From Mycobacterium sp. E2733 (GTDB taxonomy: Bacteria; Actinomycetota; Actinomycetes; Mycobacteriales; Mycobacteriaceae), in NCBI RefSeq assembly GCF_001667585.1, contig NZ_LZJZ01000027.1, forward strand, positions 1 through 64,000: DNA of 64,000 nucleotides, given 5' to 3'. Below the pieces are notes generated by a model, which saw nothing but the letters and a program-made list of their open reading frames with translations, did no database searches and had not been told where the DNA came from. Every line of letters starts with the position of its first letter. The first letter of the stretch is position 1. The position numbers and the translations under genes were made by a program. Shown here in pieces: positions 1 through 11,285 of this stretch.

Positions 1-335
1 CCCGACCGCGAGCACTTCGGCGGCGGGGCCACCGGGCCGGCGACGGTGTCCGGACTGATGCCGCGATCGCCGTAGGTGGCGCCGTCGGCGGTGACCAGCA
101 GCGCGCGCACCCCGCCGCCGTTGAGTTCGGCGGCCAGCAGATCGGGCGAGGTGTGCGCGGCGTCCAGCGCCTCGGCGCGCGACGCCGCCGCGAGCAGCCG
201 GTCGTGCAGATTCCCGCGGGCGATGACTCCCAGGGTGACGTCGATGGTGACGCCGAGGACCACCAAGAGCAGGGCCAGCAGGGCCACCACCACCAGCGTC
301 ACCCGGCGTTGCAGGGACGGAGTCCGAGTCGTCAT
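1..335 (-). CDS. Sensor histidine kinase, N-terminal part (cut by window edge)
   Basis: The frame opens at an ATG at 335 and stays open to the window edge, giving about 111 residues. The N-terminus has a short basic stretch followed by a strong hydrophobic segment (about residues 11-36, rich in Val and Leu), then a polar region that would be the extracytoplasmic sensor. No catalytic motif lies inside the window, so the kinase call rests on context: the ATG overlaps the stop of the response regulator as ATGA, the usual translational coupling of a regulator-kinase pair. It would autophosphorylate and pass phosphate to that regulator. Family confidence is moderate because HAMP, H-box and ATPase parts lie outside. 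Confidence 0.7.
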   Translation of the reverse strand, partial: MTTRTPSLQRRVTLVVVALLALLLVVLGVTIDVTLGVIARGNLHDRLLAAASRAEALDAAHTSPDLLAAELNGGGVRALLVTADGATYGDRGISPDTVAGPVAPPPKCSRS

Positions 336-1030
336 GATCGCCGGGCTTGCAGCCGGTAGCCGATGCCACGCACGGTGTGCAGTATCCGCGGCCCGTGGGC
401 TTCGAGCTTGCGCCGCAAGCCGCTCACGTGCACCTGGACCAGGTTGGGGTCGTAGGCGTCGTACCCCCACACGGCGTTCAGGATTTGGCCGGCACTGACG
501 ATGCGGCCGCGTTGCTCCACGAGGAAGGCCAGCAGCCGCAGCTCGGTTGCGGTCAGGTCGAGGCGACGACCGTTGCGCGCGGCCACCCCGGCCTCGGCGT
601 CGAGCATCAGGTCGCCGAGCTGAACGACTTGCGGCAGCCGTCCGCGCCGGCGCAACACCGCCCCGACCCGTGACACCAGTTCGGCCAGCTCGAACGGTTT
701 GATCACGTAGTCGTCGGCCCCGCCGTCGAGGCCGCGCAGCCGATCGTCCAGGCCGTCGCGGGCCGTGATCAAGACGATCCCGACGTCGCCCCAGTCGCGG
801 ATGACGTCGATCAGGTCGAAGCCGTCGCGGCCCGGAAGCATGACGTCGAGCACCACCAGGTCCGGCCGCAACCCGTCCAGCGCCTCTTCCAGCCCGTTGC
901 CGTCAGAGCGGCCGACGGTGTGATAGCCGACGTCGGTGAGCGCCTCGCTGACCATTTCGCGAATCGTCTCGGAGTCTTCGACCACCAAAACCCGGGGCGC
1001 GCCGACGCTGAAGTGGCCGGCGTTCGTCAT
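332..1030 (-). CDS. OmpR/PhoB-family two-component response regulator
   Basis: The 232-residue protein has a receiver domain (about residues 12-125) with acidic residues E18 and D19, phospho-acceptor D62 in VVLDVMLPG, and the conserved lysine K111 in YVIKPF. A C-terminal winged helix DNA-binding domain follows (about 135-230, ending HTVRGIGYRL). An ATG at 1030 was chosen because an upstream extension to 1183 has no family resemblance and would run through the inverted repeat at 1141-1196. It is translationally coupled to the kinase downstream. A second kinase gene is transcribed divergently from 1296, so one regulator has two possible partners. It resembles M. tuberculosis regulators of the TcrA/TrcR type; the exact orthologue cannot be named from sequence alone. 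Confidence 0.93.
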   Translation of the reverse strand: MTNAGHFSVGAPRVLVVEDSETIREMVSEALTDVGYHTVGRSDGNGLEEALDGLRPDLVVLDVMLPGRDGFDLIDVIRDWGDVGIVLITARDGLDDRLRGLDGGADDYVIKPFELAELVSRVGAVLRRRGRLPQVVQLGDLMLDAEAGVAARNGRRLDLTATELRLLAFLVEQRGRIVSAGQILNAVWGYDAYDPNLVQVHVSGLRRKLEAHGPRILHTVRGIGYRLQARRS

Positions 1031-1140
1031 GGCTCCCATTGTCGGCGCCGGTTCTGAAACCAACCTGAAGCGGTCGCATGGACCTTCCGCCACGGCAGCC
1101 CCACTAGTCGCAAGAACGCAGGTATGCGACGAAGTGCCCG

Positions 1141-1196
1141 CCTCACAGCGACAAAGCCCGCTCCCGGGGTAGCGTCCCCACATTGTCGCTGTGAGG
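1141..1196. promoter_or_regulatory. Perfect 14-bp inverted repeat in divergent regulator/kinase intergenic region
   Basis: CCTCACAGCGACAA (1141-1154) is the exact reverse complement of TTGTCGCTGTGAGG (1183-1196). The spacer is 28 bases, so the half-site centres are 42 bp apart, about four helical turns, placing both on the same DNA face. The repeat sits between the response regulator (start 1030, minus) and the histidine kinase (start 1296, plus). This suits an operator for the regulator itself, possibly with DNA looping; an RNA hairpin in the kinase leader is an alternative. Confidence 0.55.
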
Positions 1197-1295
1197 TGGG
1201 CAACACGTCGCTCACCTCCGCGGGCGACAGGAGTGACTCACGGGACCATAGTTTCTTCAGGTCCACTTCAGTTCCGGCTCCTAGCGTCCGGTGTC

Positions 1296-2708
1296 ATGAC
1301 CACAAACGACGACATCGACACCCGTCCGCCCCCGCCGCCGCCGCCCGCCCATCACCCACGCGAGCCCCGCCGCCATTCCAGCGGCGTGGTGGCCGGCGTC
1401 GGCTTGGCGGGCGCGCTGGTCGGCGCGGCCGGCACCATCGCGGCGATCGCCTTCGCCTGGATCATCAGCGCGGGTCCGCCGGGGCCGCCGCCACCGCCCG
1501 GGCCGCCGCTACCGCCCGGGCCACCCCCGATGGCGCTGCAGCATGGGCCGCCTCCCCCGCCGATGGGCGGGCCCATGGGAGGTTTCGGGTTCGCGCCGCC
1601 GCCCGGCGTGCCGCCCTGGCCGCATCCGCCGCCCCCACCGCTCCCGCCGGACGCCACCGCGACGGCCGTGGTGCGCCCGTTGCCGGATGGCGCCCGGGTG
1701 ATCCTGGTCGCCGACACGACGCAAACCACACAGGTGACGCACCAGCTGCGTCTGCTGATGATCGGGGCGGGCGTGGCGACGCTGGTGGTCGCCGCGCTGC
1801 TGCTGGTGGCCGTCAGCCGGGTGGCGTTGCGCCCGCTGGATCGGCTGACGGCGCTGGCCAACGACATCAGGACCGGTGATCGCGGGCGACGGCTGCGCCC
1901 CGACCGGGCGGATACCGAATTGGGCCGCGCTGCAGTAGCTTTCGACGGAATGCTGGACGCGTTGGAGGCGTCCGAGCGCCGGGCGCAGCGGGCCGCGGAC
2001 GCGGCCCAGCGCGCCGAGACGGCAACCCGGCGCTTCCTGGTGGACGCCGCCCACGAGCTGCGCACCCCGATCGCCGGGATCCAGGTCGCCGCCGAGCAGC
2101 TCGCCAACAGCGCCTCGCAGCAGCAGGACGACGACGGGGCAGGCGCCCAATATCGCCGGGCCAGCCTGTTGCTGTCGGACGCGCGCCGCGCCGGCCGGCT
2201 TGTCTCGGACATGCTTGATCTGAGTCGCATCGACGCAGGGCTGCCGCTGGACACCCATGATGTTGACCTGGCCGCGATCGCGGATGCCGAAGCCGACCGG
2301 GCCGCCATGCTGGCGCCGCAACTCATCGTCCGGCGCACGGGGCCGGCCGAGCTGACTGTCAACGCGGACCCCACCCGACTTGCGCAGATCCTGTCGAATC
2401 TGCTCGACAACGCGCGCCGCTACACGCCGCCCGGAGGCGCCATCACGATCGACGTCCGCATGCACGAAGGCGCCGCGGAGGTGGCCGTCGTCGACAGCGG
2501 GCCCGGCATTCCCGACGACGAGCGGGAGCGGATCTTCGAGCGGCTGGTGCGGCTGGACGCCGGGCGCGCTCGCGATCACGGCGGTGCCGGGCTGGGCCTG
2601 CCGATCGCCCGGGCGCTGGCGCGCGCGCACGGAGGCGAGCTGGTGTGTGTGCCGCACGACGGCGGCGCCGAGTTCCGGCTCAGGTTGCCGGTGCCGCCGG
2701 GGGAGTGA
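1296..2708 (+). CDS. Orphan sensor histidine kinase with proline-rich extracytoplasmic region
   Basis: The protein has 470 residues from the ATG at 1296; the frame extends further upstream but that part looks non-coding and crosses the inverted repeat. It shows a cytoplasmic Pro tract (11-17), TM1 (about 31-58), a very proline- and glycine-rich outer segment (about 60-125), TM2 (about 152-176), a HAMP-like linker, HisKA with H253 in AAHELRTPI, and an HATPase domain with N box (NLLDNARRY), DSGPGIP and GGAGLGLPIA. The likely phospho-acceptor is the divergently encoded regulator at 332-1030, as no other regulator gene is nearby. It converges with the protease gene, with only four bases between their stops. 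Confidence 0.92.
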   Translation: MTTNDDIDTRPPPPPPPAHHPREPRRHSSGVVAGVGLAGALVGAAGTIAAIAFAWIISAGPPGPPPPPGPPLPPGPPPMALQHGPPPPPMGGPMGGFGFAPPPGVPPWPHPPPPPLPPDATATAVVRPLPDGARVILVADTTQTTQVTHQLRLLMIGAGVATLVVAALLLVAVSRVALRPLDRLTALANDIRTGDRGRRLRPDRADTELGRAAVAFDGMLDALEASERRAQRAADAAQRAETATRRFLVDAAHELRTPIAGIQVAAEQLANSASQQQDDDGAGAQYRRASLLLSDARRAGRLVSDMLDLSRIDAGLPLDTHDVDLAAIADAEADRAAMLAPQLIVRRTGPAELTVNADPTRLAQILSNLLDNARRYTPPGGAITIDVRMHEGAAEVAVVDSGPGIPDDERERIFERLVRLDAGRARDHGGAGLGLPIARALARAHGGELVCVPHDGGAEFRLRLPVPPGE

Positions 2709-2712
2709 AGCG

Positions 2713-3504
2713 TCAGCCCGGCGCGGCGGCCGCGGTCACCGCGGTGAGACGCCACCTGTCCAGCCACGGCTGGATCAGTTCGGCGACCGAGAACTTCGCG
2801 GGGGCCGCACACCCGGGCTTGGGCTTGCCGGGGTCACCCCCGCGGATCAGGATGCCGACGGCGCGAACGGTGCCGTCGCTCTCATTGAGATAGACGGGGC
2901 CGCCGGAATCGCCGCACCGGCCGGGCGCCATGAACACCACCTTGCTGCCGGTGACTTCCGTGATCGGACCGCAGGTGGCTTCGCCCGAGCCCATGCCGAA
3001 TTTGCAGAGTTCCTGGCCGGGCCGCAAGTTGGTGGCGACGCCGGAGACCGGCAAGGAGTCTCCGATGGCCGGGTTCTGGGGAACGTTGTCGCCGTTGAGC
3101 ACGATGAGGCCGATGTCGTGCTGTTCGTTGTGGACTCCCTCGCTGACCGTCTGGCTGAACGTGCCCAGCGTCGCGTACGGGAGGATGCCGGCGAAGTTCA
3201 TCGTCACCGTGCTGGCCCCGCCGGGGCGGTTGCAGTGGCCGGCTGTGAGGACACCGGTCTGACCGGTGCTGGTGCGTACCAAAAACCCTGCGGTGCAACC
3301 CATCCCGCCCGACCCGTCGGCGTACTGGACGTAGATGCCCGCGCCGGGGCCGACCGCGCTCGACGCGGGCAGATCGATCGGCGATAGGAGCGGCGGCGGG
3401 CTGGTCTCGTGGGCCGGGTTGGTGTTCCTCGGCAGCATGTAGACAGCGGTGATGAAGGCGGTGGCGCAGAAGAGCGACGCGATGACCAACAGCGCGGAAT
3501 GCAT
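2713..3504 (-). CDS. Trypsin-like (S1) serine protease, membrane-anchored or secreted
   Basis: With the ATG at 3504 the protein has 263 residues. It begins with a hydrophobic segment (about residues 3-23) that serves as signal peptide or anchor. The chymotrypsin-fold triad is visible: H90 in TAGHC, D130 in HDIGL and S200 in GDSGGP. Cysteines at 70, 91, 167, 178 and 197 suggest disulfides outside the cytoplasm. The frame could extend to a TTG at 3546 (277 residues), but the hydrophobic signal begins right at the chosen ATG. It resembles small mycobacterial trypsin-like proteins of the Rv1815 type. The substrate is unknown, and nothing in the context ties it to the GPL pathway. Confidence 0.82.
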   Translation of the reverse strand: MHSALLVIASLFCATAFITAVYMLPRNTNPAHETSPPPLLSPIDLPASSAVGPGAGIYVQYADGSGGMGCTAGFLVRTSTGQTGVLTAGHCNRPGGASTVTMNFAGILPYATLGTFSQTVSEGVHNEQHDIGLIVLNGDNVPQNPAIGDSLPVSGVATNLRPGQELCKFGMGSGEATCGPITEVTGSKVVFMAPGRCGDSGGPVYLNESDGTVRAVGILIRGGDPGKPKPGCAAPAKFSVAELIQPWLDRWRLTAVTAAAAPG

Positions 3505-3637
3505 CTTGGACCGCGGCGGGTACGGCACTTGGGTTCCGGCCAACACCCCCCCTTCGAGCGATGCCGGTAAATCTGCGTTCCAGCTTGCCAGCTTCGGCCC
3601 GGCGGCCGGGGCGATTGGTCAAATCCGCTGCAGGAGA

Positions 3638-4405
3638 TCAGCTGACGGTAGCCGGCTCGGGGGAGGACTGGTCGCCGACGGAGCTGTGCGCGCGGCGATG
3701 GTGCCGGCGGTGGTGGCGAATCTCGATGACCAAGCCCGTCAGGCCCAGGGTCGCCGTGCACAGCGACACGAGGTAGAGCAGCGAGTTGGGGTGACCGGCG
3801 AGGGCGTCGCCGAGGATCACCACGGCGGCGGTGCCGGGCAGCAGGCCGGCCAGCGTCGCCAGCGAGTACGGCCGCAGGCGCACCGTAGACGCGCCTGCGG
3901 CGTAGTTGATCGCCGAAAACGGCACGGCGGGAATCAGTCGCAGCGACAAGATGGCCAGCCAGCCCCGTTGCCGCAAGCGCTCGTCCACCGTGTGGATCGA
4001 CCGGTGGCGAACCAGGCGGTTCAGCCGCCACCCGGCCGCGCGCACCAGCAGCATCGCGATCACCGCGCTCGCGGTGCTGGCACCCACCGCGATCGCCACA
4101 CCCGTCAGCGGCCCGAACAGCAGCCCGGCGGCCAGGGTGAACGCCGTTCGCGGAACCGGCACCACGGTGGCCACGATGTGCGCGGCCAGGAACGCCAGCG
4201 GGAACCAGGGGCCGACCGACTCCGCCCAATCGCGCATCTGCACCGGGGTGGGCAGCGGCAGCCATGAGGCGGCCGCGATCAGGAGTGTGATACCGACCAC
4301 TATGGCGATCGCCCGGGGCCGCGACAGCAGACGCGCGGCCGCGCCCAGCGCGCCGCCGAGGTCGCGCAGGGTCCGGTCGATTTTGCAGGTGGCGGAAGCC
4401 GTCAC
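3638..4405 (-). CDS. DedA/SNARE-associated (VTT-domain) membrane protein, Rv1491c-like
   Basis: The 255-residue protein starts at GTG 4405. It has an N-terminal TM (about residues 32-50) and several more hydrophobic segments. The VTT/DedA signature is clear: FTLAAGLLFGPLTG, then LRLIPAVPFSAINYAAGAS. Members are lipid scramblase or membrane homeostasis proteins. The C-terminus is a His/Arg-rich cytoplasmic tail. It lies divergent to mutA across 168 bases, the same arrangement as Rv1491c and mutA in M. tuberculosis, which supports the orthology. Confidence 0.87.
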   Translation of the reverse strand: MTASATCKIDRTLRDLGGALGAAARLLSRPRAIAIVVGITLLIAAASWLPLPTPVQMRDWAESVGPWFPLAFLAAHIVATVVPVPRTAFTLAAGLLFGPLTGVAIAVGASTASAVIAMLLVRAAGWRLNRLVRHRSIHTVDERLRQRGWLAILSLRLIPAVPFSAINYAAGASTVRLRPYSLATLAGLLPGTAAVVILGDALAGHPNSLLYLVSLCTATLGLTGLVIEIRHHRRHHRRAHSSVGDQSSPEPATVS

Positions 4406-4573
4406 GCCTGTAAAGGTTACGGGGCGCAGGTGAATAACTCGTTTCTCGAGGCTGGCGTTTCATCACCGGCCTGCCGTGCTGGTCACGTCGCGCGGTTTTC
4501 TGCCGACAGGCTCGATCAATTAGCCTCATTAGTAAGTCGCAGGCCCCATTTGCTGGGAAAAAGGGAGCAATCG

Positions 4574-6451
4574 GTGTCCATTGATGTACCCGGGCTCGCC
4601 GAACTAGAACAGGTTCGCGGGCGTTGGCGCAGTGCGGTCGCCGGCGTGCTATCGAAAAGCACCCGGAAGGACCCCGAGGAGCTCGGGGACCAGCCCGAGC
4701 GGCTGCTGGAAACTCCGACCTACGACGGCATCGCGGTCCGGGCGCTATACACGGCGCTGGACGAGCTGCCGGAACCGCCGTTGCCCGGCGAGTGGCCCTT
4801 CGTGCGGGGCGCCGACGCGTTGCGCGACGTCAAGTCCGGCTGGAAGGTGGCCGAGGCGTTTCCCGCCGATCGCGTCGCCGGGGTAGCGGCCGAGGACGTC
4901 AATTCGGCGGTCCTCGACGCGCTCGGCAACGGGGCCAGCGCCCTGGTGCTGCGGGTTGGCGAGTCCGGCGTGACCGTCGACCAGCTCGAGGCTGCCCTGC
5001 AGGGCGTGCACCTGAGCATGGCGCCGGTCATCGTCGACGCGGGCGCGGGCTATGCCGCCGCCGCCGACGTCATGTTGGCGTTGGCGGCCGGCGTCGAACC
5101 TGACCAGCGCGAGATACTTTCGATCGACCTGGGCGGCGACCCCCTCACCGCGACGCTGAGCGATCGTCCCGGGCCCGCGCTCGACGAGGTTGTCGCGGTC
5201 GCCAAGCGGGCGGCCCGAGAGCGCGGCGTGCGTGCGATCACCGTCGACGGGCCCGCCTTCCACAACCGGGGCGGCAGCGCGACGTGGGAGCTGGCCGGCA
5301 CCGTGGCCGCCGGGGTGGCCTATCTTCGCGGGCTCACCGAGTCGGGCATGTCGGTCGGCGAGGCGTTGCGGCAGATCAGTTTCCGGCTGGCCGCCGACGA
5401 CGACCAGTTCGGGACGCTCGCCAAGATGCGCGCGGTGCGTCGCCTGTGGGCGCGGGTCGCGGAGGTCGTCGGCGACCCGGACGGCGGCGCAGTCACCGTG
5501 CACGCCGAAACGTCGCTGCCCATGATGACCCAACGCGACCCGTGGGTGAACATGCTGCGCTGCACCCTGGCCGCCTTCGGCGCGGGCGTCGGCGGGGCCG
5601 ACACGGTGCTGGTGCTGCCGTTCGACGTGGCGATCCCGGGCGGCTTCCCCGGCACGGCGAGAAGCTTCGCGCGCCGGATCGCCCGCAACACCCAGCTGCT
5701 GCTCCTGGAGGAATCGCACGTCGGCCGGGTGCTGGATCCGGCCGGCGGCTCGTGGTTCGTCGAGGATCTGACCGCCCGGCTCGCGGAACGGGCCTGGGAG
5801 CACTTCCAGGCCATCGAGGCGCGCGGCGGGTTCGTCGAGGCGCGCGACTACGTCGCCGGCCAGATCGCCGAGGTGGCCGCGCGACGGGCCGACGACATCG
5901 CGCACCGTCGCACCGCGATCACCGGTGTCAGCGAATTCCCGAATCTCACCGAACCGGCTCTGCCGCATGATGATTCGCCGAGCTCGCCGCTGGCCGCCGG
6001 CAACCTGCAGCGTTATGCCGCCGCTTTCGAGGCGTTGCGTGATCGCTCCGATGCCTTCCTGGCCCGCACCGGCGCCCGTCCGCAGGCGCTGTTGCTGCCA
6101 TTGGGCCCGCTGGCCGAGCACAACATTCGCGCCACGTTCGCCGCCAACCTGCTGGCGTCGGGCGGCATCGAAGCCGTCAACCCGGGCACGGTCGACGCCG
6201 CCGGTGTCGCCAAGGCCGTCGCCGACGCGGGGTCACCTGGCGCGGCGGTCATCTGCGGCACCGACAAGCGCTACGGGGAGGAGGCCGCTGCGATCGTCGA
6301 GGCGGCCCGGGCCGCCGGGGTATCGCGGGTCTACCTGGCCGGACCGGAGAAGGCCGTGGGTGATGCCGAGCACCGGCCCGACGAATTCCTGACCGCGAAA
6401 ATCGATGCGGTCGAGGCCCTTTCGAACCTGCTCACTCGACTGGGAGCGTAA
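4574..6451 (+). CDS. mutA: Methylmalonyl-CoA mutase small (beta) subunit
   Basis: MutA pairs with MutB to interconvert methylmalonyl-CoA and succinyl-CoA using adenosylcobalamin, linking propionate and cholesterol catabolism with methyl-branched lipid synthesis. A GTG at 4574 gives 625 residues beginning [17 protein letters not shown], as in M. tuberculosis MutA; a purine-rich ribosome site (AAGGGAG) precedes it. The frame is open back to 4430 but that part is not family-like. The TIM-barrel region is conserved ([37 protein letters not shown]). In the C-terminal cobalamin-type domain the DxHxxG motif is replaced by [12 protein letters not shown], as expected for the non-catalytic subunit. Five bases separate it from mutB. 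Confidence 0.96.
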   Translation: MSIDVPGLAELEQVRGRWRSAVAGVLSKSTRKDPEELGDQPERLLETPTYDGIAVRALYTALDELPEPPLPGEWPFVRGADALRDVKSGWKVAEAFPADRVAGVAAEDVNSAVLDALGNGASALVLRVGESGVTVDQLEAALQGVHLSMAPVIVDAGAGYAAAADVMLALAAGVEPDQREILSIDLGGDPLTATLSDRPGPALDEVVAVAKRAARERGVRAITVDGPAFHNRGGSATWELAGTVAAGVAYLRGLTESGMSVGEALRQISFRLAADDDQFGTLAKMRAVRRLWARVAEVVGDPDGGAVTVHAETSLPMMTQRDPWVNMLRCTLAAFGAGVGGADTVLVLPFDVAIPGGFPGTARSFARRIARNTQLLLLEESHVGRVLDPAGGSWFVEDLTARLAERAWEHFQAIEARGGFVEARDYVAGQIAEVAARRADDIAHRRTAITGVSEFPNLTEPALPHDDSPSSPLAAGNLQRYAAAFEALRDRSDAFLARTGARPQALLLPLGPLAEHNIRATFAANLLASGGIEAVNPGTVDAAGVAKAVADAGSPGAAVICGTDKRYGEEAAAIVEAARAAGVSRVYLAGPEKAVGDAEHRPDEFLTAKIDAVEALSNLLTRLGA

Positions 6452-6456
6452 CCGCA

Positions 6457-8709
<2,253 letters not shown>

Positions 8710-9705
8710 ATGGCTGCCCGTAAGAGCGACACCGTCGACGAGCTGGCCGCCGCCGTTCGCGGCGGCGACCGCGCGGCGCTGCCGCGGGCCATCACGTTGC
8801 TCGAGTCCACCCGCGCCGACCACCACGAGAAGGCGCAGCAGCTGCTGCTCGCGCTGACGCCGGACTCGGGCAACGCGCACCGCATCGGCATCACCGGGAC
8901 CCCCGGGGTGGGTAAGTCCACCGCCATCGAGGCCCTCGGCATGCATCTGATCGAGCAGGGCCACCGGGTGGCGGTGCTGGCCGTCGACCCGTCGTCGACG
9001 CGTAGCGGTGGATCGATCCTCGGCGACAAGACCCGGATGGCTCGCCTGGCGGTGCACCCGGACGCGTACATCCGCCCGTCGCCGACGTCGGGAACCCTGG
9101 GTGGCGTAGCAAAGGCCACCCGCGAGACGGTCGTGTTGTTGGAGGCCGCCGGTTTCGACGTGATCATCATCGAGACCGTCGGCGTCGGTCAGTCCGAGGT
9201 GACCGTGGCCAACATGGTCGACACGTTCGTCCTGCTGACCCTGGCGCGCAGCGGCGATCAGCTGCAGGGCATCAAGAAGGGTGCGCTGGAGCTGGCCGAC
9301 ATCGTGGTGGTGAACAAGGCGGACGGGGAGCACGTCGCGGAGGCGCGGATGGCCGCCCGCGAGCTGTCCTCGGCGATCAGGTTGATCCACCCTCGTGAAA
9401 CACTCTGGCGGCCACCCGTTCTCACGATGAGCGCGACCGAGGGGACCGGCCTGCAGGAATTGTGGGACACCATCGAACGTCACCGCCAGGTGCTCAGCAA
9501 GACCGGTGAGTTCGAGGCGCGCCGGCGCGCCCAGCAAGTCGACTGGACGTGGCAGATGGTGCGCGACACCGTGCTGGATCGGGTCCTGTCCAACCCGAAG
9601 GTGCGCAAGATGCGCGCCGAGCTCGAACGCCAGGTCAAGGCCGGAGAGCTGACCCCCGCGCTGGCGGCGGAGCAAATATTAACGGCCGCGTCGAATAACG
9701 GATAG
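8710..9705 (+). CDS. meaB: MeaB/ArgK-type G3E GTPase, mutase chaperone
   Basis: The 331-residue protein has the P-loop GTPGVGKST, the switch-like ETVGVGQSE and the guanine-specificity NKAD motif. MeaB proteins gate cobalamin loading and protect methylmalonyl-CoA mutase from inactivation. The ATG directly follows the mutB stop with no spacer, implying coupled translation. It corresponds to Rv1496. In M. tuberculosis a toxin-antitoxin pair (mazE4/mazF4) is annotated between mutB and this gene, and no such pair is present here. Confidence 0.95.
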   Translation: MAARKSDTVDELAAAVRGGDRAALPRAITLLESTRADHHEKAQQLLLALTPDSGNAHRIGITGTPGVGKSTAIEALGMHLIEQGHRVAVLAVDPSSTRSGGSILGDKTRMARLAVHPDAYIRPSPTSGTLGGVAKATRETVVLLEAAGFDVIIIETVGVGQSEVTVANMVDTFVLLTLARSGDQLQGIKKGALELADIVVVNKADGEHVAEARMAARELSSAIRLIHPRETLWRPPVLTMSATEGTGLQELWDTIERHRQVLSKTGEFEARRRAQQVDWTWQMVRDTVLDRVLSNPKVRKMRAELERQVKAGELTPALAAEQILTAASNNG

Positions 9706-9760
9706 ATAAACAATTCGATTTCGCTCCGGCGAGGTGTGAAATCCAAGTAAATTCGAAAGT

Positions 9761-11047
9761 GTGACGGTGGAAGCCCGAGTCGATCGCCGCGCGGTCCCTG
9801 TCCACGATGACCCTGACGCAGGTCACCGTGTGTCCGGCGCGGCGGACTCACATTTCGGATGCGTTGTTCGCAGTTTTTCGACCATGTTCCCCGCCCGCCG
9901 CTTCGGCGGCGGCGCGCTGGCTGTGTATCTCGACGGCCAACCCGTCGTCGACGTCTGGACCGGGTGGTCCGACCGGGGCGGCCATAGGCCCTGGACTGCC
10001 GACACCGCCCCGATGGTGTTCTCGGCGACCAAAGGCATGGCCGCCACCGTCATTCACCGGCTCGCCGACCGGGGGCTGATCGACTACGAGGCGCCCATGG
10101 CCGAGTACTGGCCGGAGTTCGCAGCCAACGGTAAGGCGAAACTCACCGTGCGCGAAGTGATGAGGCACGCCGCCGGCCTGTCCGGCCTGCGGGGCGCCAG
10201 CTCCAAAGACCTGCTGGACCACGTCGTGATGGAAGAACGGCTGGCCGCGGCGGCGCCGGGGCGGCTGCTGGGCAAATCGGCCTATCACGCGCTGACCTTC
10301 GGCTGGCTGATGTCCGGTCTTGCCCGGGGCGTGACCGGAAAAGGCATGCGCGTGCTGATCCGGGAAGAGCTCGCCGAGCCGCTGGGCACCGACGGGTTGT
10401 ATCTGGGTCGCCCGCCGGCCGGGGCGCCCACGCGCGTCGCGCAGATTGTCACGCCGCAGACCCTGGTGAGAAACCCGGTCCTCAGCTTCGTGACGCGCAA
10501 GGTGGCCAACGAGCTGTCCGGAGGGTTCCGGTCCATGTACTTCCCGGGCATGGTCGCCGCGGTCCAGGGCGATACCCCTCTGCTGGATGGGGAGATGCCG
10601 GCGGCCAACGGAGTGGTGACGGCCCGCGGGCTGGCGCGGATGTACGGGGCCATCGCCAACGGCGGTGAGGTCGACGGCATCCGGTTCCTGTCCCGCGAGC
10701 TGGTGGCCGGCCTGAATGGCCGACGGAGCCTGCGCCCGGACCGAAACCTGTTCATGCCGTTGGCGTTCCACCTCGGCTACCACAGCTTGCCCATCGGGAA
10801 CGTGATGCCCGGCTTCGGTCACGTCGGGCTGGGCGGGTCGCTCGGCTGGACCGACCCGGCGAGCGGTGTGGCCTTCTCGCTGGTGCACAACCGGCTGCTG
10901 ACGCCCTTCGTGATGACCGATCACGCGGCGTTCGTCGGCATCTACGCGCTGATTCGCAAGGCCGCTGAAAAGGCGCGCAAACGCGGCTTCCAGCCGGTGA
11001 CCGAATACGGGGCGCCGTTCTTCGAGCCCGGAGCCGTCGCCGGCTAA
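9761..11047 (+). CDS. lipL: Serine beta-lactamase-family esterase/lipase (LipL-like)
   Basis: The 428-residue protein starts at GTG 9761. It carries the class C/beta-lactamase SxxK motif as S88-A-T-K91 in MVFSATKGMA, and the second motif tyrosine in AYHALTFGW, followed by a GxxHxGLGG-like region (PGFGHVGLGGSLGW). Such mycobacterial proteins hydrolyse short esters or lipids. Position next to meaB matches Rv1497. There is no clear N-terminal signal peptide. It marks the left boundary between conserved chromosome and GPL accessory genes. Confidence 0.85.
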   Translation: MTVEARVDRRAVPVHDDPDAGHRVSGAADSHFGCVVRSFSTMFPARRFGGGALAVYLDGQPVVDVWTGWSDRGGHRPWTADTAPMVFSATKGMAATVIHRLADRGLIDYEAPMAEYWPEFAANGKAKLTVREVMRHAAGLSGLRGASSKDLLDHVVMEERLAAAAPGRLLGKSAYHALTFGWLMSGLARGVTGKGMRVLIREELAEPLGTDGLYLGRPPAGAPTRVAQIVTPQTLVRNPVLSFVTRKVANELSGGFRSMYFPGMVAAVQGDTPLLDGEMPAANGVVTARGLARMYGAIANGGEVDGIRFLSRELVAGLNGRRSLRPDRNLFMPLAFHLGYHSLPIGNVMPGFGHVGLGGSLGWTDPASGVAFSLVHNRLLTPFVMTDHAAFVGIYALIRKAAEKARKRGFQPVTEYGAPFFEPGAVAG

Positions 11048-11285
11048 ACAATTCGGGCCAACCGGCTCAATATCGCAAAACCCCCTTGCGTCGGCTTTCG
11101 CATATGACGGAAAGTTAGATGTTGGCTGCCCGTATGGCCGAACCCAGGGGAGGGTGTTATGCGCTGTGGCACAGGTAATGGCGACAACCGCACGGCTTTG
11201 ATGCCGCTCAGACGCCAAACCGATGGTGCCGCACATGAGTGAGGTCGCGGCGCCCGCACCGCCACAAGTCGGTGGCGATGTCCGA

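Noticed and set aside
1352..2410. 352-codon minus-strand frame
   Set aside because: Antisense to the histidine kinase; Ser/Arg/Ala-rich with no domain.
4406..4573. Cobalamin riboswitch in front of mutA
   Set aside because: The 168-base gap is short for the class and I do not see a B12-box-like motif.
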